Source: CAZOHC01 sp964579845 (GTDB taxonomy: Bacteria; Patescibacteriota; Microgenomatia; Levybacterales; UBA12049). From it: a stretch of 10,584 nucleotides of DNA. The stretch's first letter is position 1, and every line of letters starts with the position of its first letter. A model generated the notes under the pieces. It had not been told where the DNA came from. It ran no database searches and saw only the letters and a list, made by a program, of their open reading frames with translations. The stretch lies in the NCBI GenBank assembly GCA_964579845.1, contig CAZOHC010000040.1, positions 1 to 10,584 of the forward strand, in the 5' to 3' direction. The position numbers and the translations under genes are program-made. Shown one piece after another: positions 6,514-10,584 of this stretch.

Positions 6514-7839
6514 ATGGCAAAGATAAAGACACTTCCCCATAATGACGAAGCAGAACAAAGCGTTTTAGGTGCGATACTGATCGATAAAAATGCGATAAAC
6601 CTCGTATCTCAGATTATTCAACCGCAACATTTTTACAACGCCGTTTACGGTATCATTTTTGCAGCAATGCTTGAACTGGTTGACGAGCGAAAACCGATCG
6701 ATGTCCTCACCCTTTCCGCAAGACTCAAAAAGCATAAAGATTACGACAGGATCGATCTCTCCATACTTCCTGAGTTGGTAAATATCGTTCCTTCTGCTGC
6801 GAATGTGGAACACTATGCATATATCGTAAAAGATGGTGCAACGAAACGATCATTAATCTCGGCAGGTACCGTTATTACAGAGATGGGGTTTGACGAAGAG
6901 AAAGAGATCAAGGAAATTCTAGACCGTGCGGAGTCAACGGTTTTTTCAATATCTCAAGGCCATATTACTAAAGGGTTTATTCCGATCAAAGATACGCTCG
7001 CATTAAGTTTTGACAGAATTGATGAGCTGCATCGAAAAGGAGCCGGTCTGCGTGGTGTACCGTCAGGATTTATTGACCTTGATAATCTTCTCTCAGGGAT
7101 GCAAAACGCGAACCTCATTATTCTCGCCGCCCGACCAGGACAGGGAAAAACCGCAATCATGTTAAATATGGCACAGCACGTTGCGGTCAAAGAGAAAATT
7201 CCGATCGGTGTTTTCTCACTCGAGATGAGTAAGGAAGAGTTAGTTGATCGTCTGTTGGTTTCTCAAGCTGATGTTGATGCATGGCGGCTCAAGACAGGCA
7301 AACTCAACGAAGATGATTTTACAAAGTTATCAGAAGCAATGGGTCAGCTGGCAGATGCGCCTATTTTTATTGACGATACACCCGGTATCTCTATCAATGA
7401 AATGAGAAGTAAAGCCCGTAGATTACAGCTTGAACATGGCGTTAAACTTATCGTTGTTGACTATCTGCAGCTTGTTGATCCGGGGAGGAAATATGATAAT
7501 CGTGTGCAGGAGGTATCTGTTGTCTCGCAATCGCTGAAAAATTTGGCTCGTGAACTGAATATTCCGGTTCTATCTGCATCACAGTTAAACAGGTCGGTCG
7601 AACATCGAACAGGGGACAGGAAGCCACAGCTTGCTGACCTTCGCGAATCAGGAGCGATTGAGCAGGATGCGGATGTCGTCATGTTCCTGTATCGTCCGGA
7701 TGTCGAACATACCGGTCCGAATATTCCGACAAAACTTCTCATCGCCAAACATCGGAACGGTCCGACGGATGAGATAGATTTACTTTTCAGGGGCGATAGG
7801 ATACGATTTTATAATGTAGAGAAAAGCGCGAAAGAGTAA
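6514..7839 (+). CDS. dnaB: Replicative DNA helicase DnaB
   Basis: Hexameric 5'-3' helicase that unwinds DNA at the replication fork. The 441-aa product is of normal length. It has the DnaB N-terminal domain (about 5-110) beginning PHNDEAEQSVLGAIL, a linker, and a RecA-like motor domain from about 175. Walker A is ARPGQGKT (206-213), the catalytic Glu is in FSLEMSK (E237), Walker B is LIVVDY (312-317), and the SQLNRSVEHR to DLRESGAIEQDAD stretch (356-387) is the family's most conserved C-terminal motif. No intein or insertion is seen. The start fits the usual N-terminus. The 69-nt leader has no Shine-Dalgarno sequence and no convincing -10 box, so transcription probably comes from the promoter before the MBL-like gene. 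Stop is TAA. Confidence 0.98.
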   Translation: MAKIKTLPHNDEAEQSVLGAILIDKNAINLVSQIIQPQHFYNAVYGIIFAAMLELVDERKPIDVLTLSARLKKHKDYDRIDLSILPELVNIVPSAANVEHYAYIVKDGATKRSLISAGTVITEMGFDEEKEIKEILDRAESTVFSISQGHITKGFIPIKDTLALSFDRIDELHRKGAGLRGVPSGFIDLDNLLSGMQNANLIILAARPGQGKTAIMLNMAQHVAVKEKIPIGVFSLEMSKEELVDRLLVSQADVDAWRLKTGKLNEDDFTKLSEAMGQLADAPIFIDDTPGISINEMRSKARRLQLEHGVKLIVVDYLQLVDPGRKYDNRVQEVSVVSQSLKNLARELNIPVLSASQLNRSVEHRTGDRKPQLADLRESGAIEQDADVVMFLYRPDVEHTGPNIPTKLLIAKHRNGPTDEIDLLFRGDRIRFYNVEKSAKE

Positions 7840-7866
7840 CGCTTATGTACTTGCTACGTATTTCTT

Positions 7867-7896
7867 TATATTGATAAGAAAGGAGGTGATATGTAA
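7867..7896 (+). promoter_or_regulatory. -10 box, perfect Shine-Dalgarno and start-stop codon pair before the 78-aa gene
   Basis: AAAGGAGGTGAT (7879-7890) is fully complementary to the usual 3' end of bacterial 16S rRNA. It is followed directly by ATGTAATG: an ATG-TAA pair (7891-7896) whose last A is the first base of the gene's ATG at 7896. TATATT (7867-7872, 5 of 6 to the -10 consensus) would start the RNA near 7879, exactly at the Shine-Dalgarno sequence; no good -35 is seen. Confidence 0.75.
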
Positions 7897-8132
7897 TGGA
7901 TGATCAAAATCAGACAAATCCGACACCGGATCCGATGACACCGGTGACGCCGGAACAACCGGGAGATGTTAATCAACCGCAGGATGGCGGCAGTGAAATG
8001 CCGACACCTCCTCCGGCTGATCCGTTTGCTCCGACAAGTGAGATGCCGGCAGGTGAAACACCGGCACAACCAACGGATGCTCCACTAGGTGGAGATACTT
8101 CCGGAGATACCAATCAGGGACCGGTCGTGTAA
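7896..8132 (+). CDS. Proline-rich acidic small protein, unknown function
   Basis: A 78-aa low-complexity protein, not recognised. It is rich in Pro, Thr, Asp, Glu, Gln and Gly, has 13 acidic residues and no Lys, Arg or His, and contains no membrane segment or signal peptide; it is probably disordered. Short units such as TPxP, PTPPPADPF and EMPAGETPAQP recur loosely. The reading frame is credible because a perfect Shine-Dalgarno sequence precedes it and a strong intrinsic terminator begins 13 nt after its stop. It is the only gene here with that ribosome site, which suggests it may be highly translated. It follows dnaB by 56 nt. It could be a soluble disordered factor or a single-stranded-DNA-binding-tail-like peptide; neither is shown. 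Confidence 0.72.
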   Translation: MDDQNQTNPTPDPMTPVTPEQPGDVNQPQDGGSEMPTPPPADPFAPTSEMPAGETPAQPTDAPLGGDTSGDTNQGPVV

Positions 8133-8145
8133 TACGACTTTTCTG

Positions 8146-8184
8146 AAATGAAACAGGCACGAGAACGTGTCTGTTTCATTTTTT
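8146..8184 (+). terminator. Strong intrinsic terminator
   Basis: A 16-bp stem (8146-8161 with 8166-8181, one G-U pair) reads AAATGAAACAGGCACG / CGTGTCTGTTTCATTT with an AGAA loop, followed by a T-rich tail to 8184. It lies 13 nt after the stop of the 78-aa gene and ends that transcript before the maf promoter. Confidence 0.93.
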
Positions 8185-8198
8185 CGTTATAAACAGTG

Positions 8199-8204
8199 TA
8201 TAAT
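8199..8204 (+). promoter_or_regulatory. -10 box of the maf promoter
   Basis: A perfect TATAAT lies 9 nt before the maf ATG, so the predicted RNA start is about 8211, giving a 3-nt leader. No good -35 is seen; that region overlaps the tail of the preceding terminator. The position of the box rules out the in-frame GTG at 8196 as the start. Confidence 0.55.
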
Positions 8205-8213
8205 CTGACCGCA

Positions 8214-8798
8214 ATGAACAAGAAGATTATTCTCGCATCGCAATCCCCACGAAGAAAAGCACTTATGCAACAGATCGGACTTGACTTCTCCGTCATTCCG
8301 TCTCAGTATGAGGAAAAACTCAACCCTCGATTAAAGCCCAAGGGCCAGGCAGAACTGCTTTCGCGTGAGAAAGCAAATGAAGTCATGCATCAGTTTCAAG
8401 GTGAAGATGTCATTATTCTGGCAGCTGACTCGGTAATTGATTTTCGAGGAGAGACGATCGGTAAGCCTAAATCGACGGATGATGCAAAGCGGATACTCAG
8501 ACGATTAAGCGGTGAGATGCATGAAGTCATAACCGCGTTTACGCTGATCGATGCGAGAACAAAGAGAACTGTTACAAAATCAGTTGCGACGAAAGTCTTT
8601 ATGAAAAAATTGACAAAAAAAGAACTGGACGGATATATTGCAACCAACGAACCTATGGATAAAGCAGGGGCGTATGGAATTCAAGAGATGGGTGCGGTCT
8701 TTGTCGAGAGAATAGAAGGGGATTTTTATGGAGTAGTAGGCCTGCCGATTCAGGCACTGACGGAAGAATTAAAACGCTTCGGAGTTATGCTTTACTAG
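8214..8798 (+). CDS. maf: Maf-family nucleotide pyrophosphatase
   Basis: House-cleaning enzyme that hydrolyses non-canonical or excess nucleoside triphosphates to the monophosphate and pyrophosphate. The 194-aa product opens IILASQSPRRKALMQQIGL, the classic Maf start with the SPRR phosphate-binding motif (11-14). It continues with the catalytic ADS (71-73), GKP (83-85), RRLSGEMHEVITA (96-108) and DKAGAYGIQ (149-157), then FYGVVGLP. The last two favour the YhdE-like dTTP/UTP group over the YceF-like m7GTP group; that is inference from motif similarity. The ATG at 8214 is chosen over a GTG at 8196 because the latter overlaps the promoter and Maf proteins begin here. The 3' end overlaps the membrane-protein gene on the other strand by 14 nt. 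Stop is TAG. Confidence 0.95.
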   Translation: MNKKIILASQSPRRKALMQQIGLDFSVIPSQYEEKLNPRLKPKGQAELLSREKANEVMHQFQGEDVIILAADSVIDFRGETIGKPKSTDDAKRILRRLSGEMHEVITAFTLIDARTKRTVTKSVATKVFMKKLTKKELDGYIATNEPMDKAGAYGIQEMGAVFVERIEGDFYGVVGLPIQALTEELKRFGVMLY

Positions 8799-9501
8799 AA
8801 GAAGTGCCTGCAAGTTTTCTGTATACATAGGTAGTTGCCAGCCCTGTTACCGGGATCGCGATCAGCAATCCGACGATTAATGCTACGAGTCCGAGTAACA
8901 GAATCCCGAGATAGGTGAACATGAGAAAAACAAGCTGCCATTCCTGACCTTTTGTTATCGCGAAGCTTTCCTTGAGTGAGTCAACTGCAGAGCGTTTTTT
9001 ATCCACGATCAAGTAGATATAGAACTGCAGTTTAATAACGACGTAGATAACGGCAGCGATAATCATCGCTATGAGAAGCTGTGAAACAAACTGCATATCG
9101 ATAAATGAGAGCGGGATCAGGATGAGCAAAACCGCGACAAGTAACGCGAGAGAATAAAGAATTCCTGCTATAAAAACTTGGATAAATTCCCGTGCCGTGA
9201 CATTAAACAAATCAGTATATCGTGTTTTTTTGCCGTCGTTGATCTGTAAGTAAACCCGGGCGACGCCGATAGACAGGTAGATTCCGATGATCATCGTTAT
9301 AACGATGATCACAAAGATAGCAGGGCTTATCTGGTCCAAGGATGTAAGCTGTGTAGGAATGTTGAGTGTCGACTGCAGTGATGACTGAAGAACCTGCGGG
9401 AGAACTGTCGTGGTGAGCGTTACCGCGATAAGAAGCCAGGAATGTTTTTTAAACCTCTCCCAACCGAATGAGATAGCTTCTTTGATCGAAAACTGTTTCA
9501 T
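8785..9501 (-). CDS. Polytopic membrane protein, unknown function
   Basis: A 238-aa integral membrane protein with about six hydrophobic helices. The short amphipathic start (MKQFSIKEAISFGWERFKKH) runs into the first helix (WLLIAVTLTTTVLP). Others include IFVIIVITMIIGIYL, FIAGILYSLALLVAVLLILIP, LLIAMIIAAVIYVVI and a C-terminal LVFLMFTYLGILLLGLVALIVG. The layout (FGWxxFKKH then helices, and a KKRSAVDSLKESFAITKG loop) resembles bacterial membrane proteins annotated as glycerophosphodiesterase-membrane-domain-like; this is weak, and no active site is visible. An in-frame GTG at 9519 would add six residues, but the promoter -10 overlaps it, so the ATG at 9501 is preferred. The promoter predicts a 2-nt leader. 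The gene is convergent with maf, overlapping by 14 nt. Stop is TAA. Confidence 0.85.
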   Translation of the reverse strand: MKQFSIKEAISFGWERFKKHSWLLIAVTLTTTVLPQVLQSSLQSTLNIPTQLTSLDQISPAIFVIIVITMIIGIYLSIGVARVYLQINDGKKTRYTDLFNVTAREFIQVFIAGILYSLALLVAVLLILIPLSFIDMQFVSQLLIAMIIAAVIYVVIKLQFYIYLIVDKKRSAVDSLKESFAITKGQEWQLVFLMFTYLGILLLGLVALIVGLLIAIPVTGLATTYVYRKLAGTSSSKA

Positions 9502-9509
9502 CTGTGTGT

Positions 9510-9538
9510 AGCGTAGCACTGCAGATTACGCTTGTCAA
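9510..9538 (-). promoter_or_regulatory. Promoter for the membrane-protein gene
   Basis: On the minus strand a perfect -35 TTGACA (9533-9538), a 17-nt spacer and the weaker -10 TACGCT (9510-9515), with TG at the extended -10 position. Eight bases separate the -10 from the ATG at 9501, predicting a 2-nt leader. Confidence 0.65.
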
Positions 9539-9577
9539 TAAATTTAGATGAGATTGAAATAAATCTGCAAGTGCTTT

Positions 9578-9661
9578 GTGCCAGGAGAGGGACTCGTGAT
9601 TTATCCTTTATCACACTCTCAATGAAATCACCCTCGAAGAGGGAACTTTCACGATCGGTTA
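9578..9661 (-). pseudogene. Degenerate fragments of the tRNA-Leu 3' half
   Basis: Two pieces match the intact tRNA-Leu nearby, in the same orientation. The 19 bases 9578-9596 are identical to 9701-9719 (3' flanking base, acceptor strand and T arm), extending to 9574 with one mismatch. A second piece, 9649-9661, matches the variable-arm region 9725-9737 at 12 of 13 positions. About 50 bases of unrelated or decayed sequence separate them, and no anticodon arm or 5' acceptor strand is recognisable, so no functional tRNA can form. It could be a decayed gene copy or a scar of integration at the tRNA 3' end. Confidence 0.6.
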
Positions 9662-9701
9662 TCGTCGGAATTGGGAACTGTTCGTTTCTATATCTACTTC
9701 G

Positions 9702-9786
9702 TGCCAGGAGAGGGACTCGAACCCTCACGACCGGTTAAGATCAAAGGTTTTTGAGACCTTCGTGTCTACCATTCCACCACCCTGGC
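9702..9786 (-). tRNA. tRNA-Leu (anticodon CAA)
   Basis: It folds as a class II tRNA of 85 nt. The acceptor GCCAGGG pairs with TCCTGGC (one G-U) with discriminator A, as leucine tRNAs require. The D arm is GTG/CAC. The anticodon stem AAGGT/ACCTT holds loop CTCAAAA with anticodon CAA at 9751-9753 (reads UUG). A long variable arm has stem GATC/GGTC, and the T arm is GAGGG-TTCGAGT-CCCTC. CCA is not encoded after the discriminator base. No second tRNA is adjacent apart from the decayed fragment downstream. Confidence 0.95.
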
Positions 9787-9930
9787 AAATATTCAGATAT
9801 TTTGAATTTCAGAATTTCTGAGTAATGATCCCGATTCCTTCCATCGGGCCAGCGTTATCTGAGTGTGCCGAGATTAATTATACCAGAAACAGCTTTATTT
9901 TTTCGTTTTTTGTGTTAGAATAGTACCGTT
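9787..9930. other. Divergent spacer between tRNA-Leu and the aminopeptidase gene
   Basis: No gene is seen. It holds two small inverted repeats: TCAGAA-T-TTCTGA (9809-9821), 22 nt before the tRNA 5' end, and CCCGAT-7-ATCGGG (9830-9848), which has no T tract and so is not an obvious terminator. The aminopeptidase -10 box is at the right edge. I could not assign a convincing promoter for the tRNA. Confidence 0.4.
9913..9921 (+). promoter_or_regulatory. Extended -10 promoter for the aminopeptidase gene
   Basis: TGT-TAGAAT is an extended -10 element, 9 nt before the ATG at 9931, so the predicted leader is 3 nt. No good -35 is seen 17 nt upstream. Confidence 0.55.
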
Positions 9931-10584
9931 ATGAAGTTAGAGTTCTCGACAAATCCTATCGAAAAGATTTCAGCAGATGTTATCCTCGTTTTCGCCCTCC
10001 AGCATACCGATCAAAAAAAAACAGGCTTTATACCACTTAAGAATTTTACCGATGTAGACAGTATCACCCGAGGAAAACTCAGTGAAATCTGCCGAATGGA
10101 GCAATTTACCGGGAAGAAAAAAGAAACAGTGACCTACTATCCGGAAGCGAAAACAGTACTCGCAAGTAAGATTATTGTTGTCGGGCTGGGGAAGAGAGAA
10201 GATTTCATTGCCGATGACCTCAGACGAAGTATGGGTTCGCTTGCGAAAAAGCTCCATTATTCTGTTGACTCGGTGCTGCTTAGTTTGAATGAAGATGATG
10301 AGACAGGACTTGATCTCTCACTCGCAGTGCAGATGGTGACCGAGGGACTATTCCTCGGTATGTATGAATTCGGAAAATATAAAAAACAGGAGAAACATGA
10401 TCATGTCCTCGAGACGATGATTGTGCAAGAAGCAGACAAAGCAAAGCAAAAAACGATAAAGAAAGCATTTGAAAAGGGATCGTTATTCGCGCAAGCGACG
10501 ATCGTCGCGCGTGATTTAGTGAATGAACAACCGTATATTGCGACTCCGACATATCTTGCGGATTTCGCAAAAGAGATAGCCAAA
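9931..10584 (+). CDS. Leucyl (cytosol) aminopeptidase, M17 family, 5' part only
   Basis: The first 218 codons of a gene that continues beyond the right edge with no stop. M17 enzymes remove N-terminal residues from peptides in the cytoplasm using two metal ions. The visible part is the N-terminal macro-like domain (KIIVVGLGKREDF near 80-92; M17 proteins typically have a VGLG here) and the start of the catalytic domain, ATIVARDLVNEQPYIATPTYLADFAKEIAK, the standard join RDLVNxP...TP..LA. The metal-binding residues lie beyond the window, so activity cannot be judged. The start is supported by the extended -10 box. A run of nine A at 10013-10021 lies inside the frame. Confidence 0.88.
   Translation, partial: MKLEFSTNPIEKISADVILVFALQHTDQKKTGFIPLKNFTDVDSITRGKLSEICRMEQFTGKKKETVTYYPEAKTVLASKIIVVGLGKREDFIADDLRRSMGSLAKKLHYSVDSVLLSLNEDDETGLDLSLAVQMVTEGLFLGMYEFGKYKKQEKHDHVLETMIVQEADKAKQKTIKKAFEKGSLFAQATIVARDLVNEQPYIATPTYLADFAKEIAK

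Noticed and set aside
8196..8213. Six-residue N-terminal extension of Maf from GTG at 8196
   Set aside because: It overlaps the TATAAT box, and Maf proteins begin at the ILASxSPRR segment a few residues after the ATG at 8214.
9502..9519. GTG start at 9519 for the membrane protein
   Set aside because: It lies within the promoter (TTGACA-17-TACGCT) whose predicted start site is about 9503.
9532..9738. Plus-strand 68-aa ORF containing ARRGTRDL and RARRGTRTLTTG
   Set aside because: The peptide comes from reading the antisense of tRNA-Leu and its fragment; ARRGTRTLT is a well-known spurious translation of tRNA 3' ends.
1..10584. CRISPR array, insertion sequence, toxin-antitoxin or defence genes
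   Set aside because: No regularly spaced repeats, transposase or integrase motifs, or known defence domains were found on either strand.

Overview
The window reads as ordinary, tightly packed bacterial chromosome from a small-genome lineage. Short secreted proteins with Thr-Pro linkers, a compact release factor 1, a Pro-rich acidic orphan and very short intergenic spacers suggest a Candidate Phyla Radiation (Patescibacteria, perhaps Microgenomates-like) organism. That placement is inference from style, not a phylogenetic result. UGA ends hisS and the transporter gene, so the code is standard and not the UGA-Gly code of Gracilibacteria.

Left block (1-5770, all minus strand). In transcription order: a membrane-anchored Ig-like protein, a secreted DUF5666-like protein and an M24 Xaa-Pro peptidase, joined by a 1-nt overlap and a 2-nt gap; then hisS, an EamA-type transporter, rpmE (L31) and prfA (RF1). 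rpmE and hisS have their own promoters. A 60-bp imperfect inverted repeat lies between rpmE and prfA.

Middle (5771-5934): a divergent intergenic region with promoters in both directions and a GC-rich inverted repeat of about 48 bp.

Right block (5935-8798, plus strand): a small protein resembling a metallo-beta-lactamase fold without metal ligands, the replicative helicase dnaB, a 78-aa Pro-rich acidic protein with a perfect Shine-Dalgarno sequence and a strong intrinsic terminator, and maf. maf overlaps tail-to-tail with a minus-strand polytopic membrane protein (8785-9501). Next come a degenerate tRNA-Leu fragment, an intact tRNA-Leu(CAA) on the minus strand, and the first 218 codons of a leucyl aminopeptidase that runs off the right edge.

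The most notable pattern is translational. Seven genes have a recognisable -10 box only 6-9 nt before the start codon, which predicts leaders of 0-3 nt. Only the 78-aa gene has a textbook Shine-Dalgarno sequence. I found no defence system, CRISPR array, transposase or clearly new multi-gene system. The interest lies in the expression signals, repeats and a few divergent proteins.
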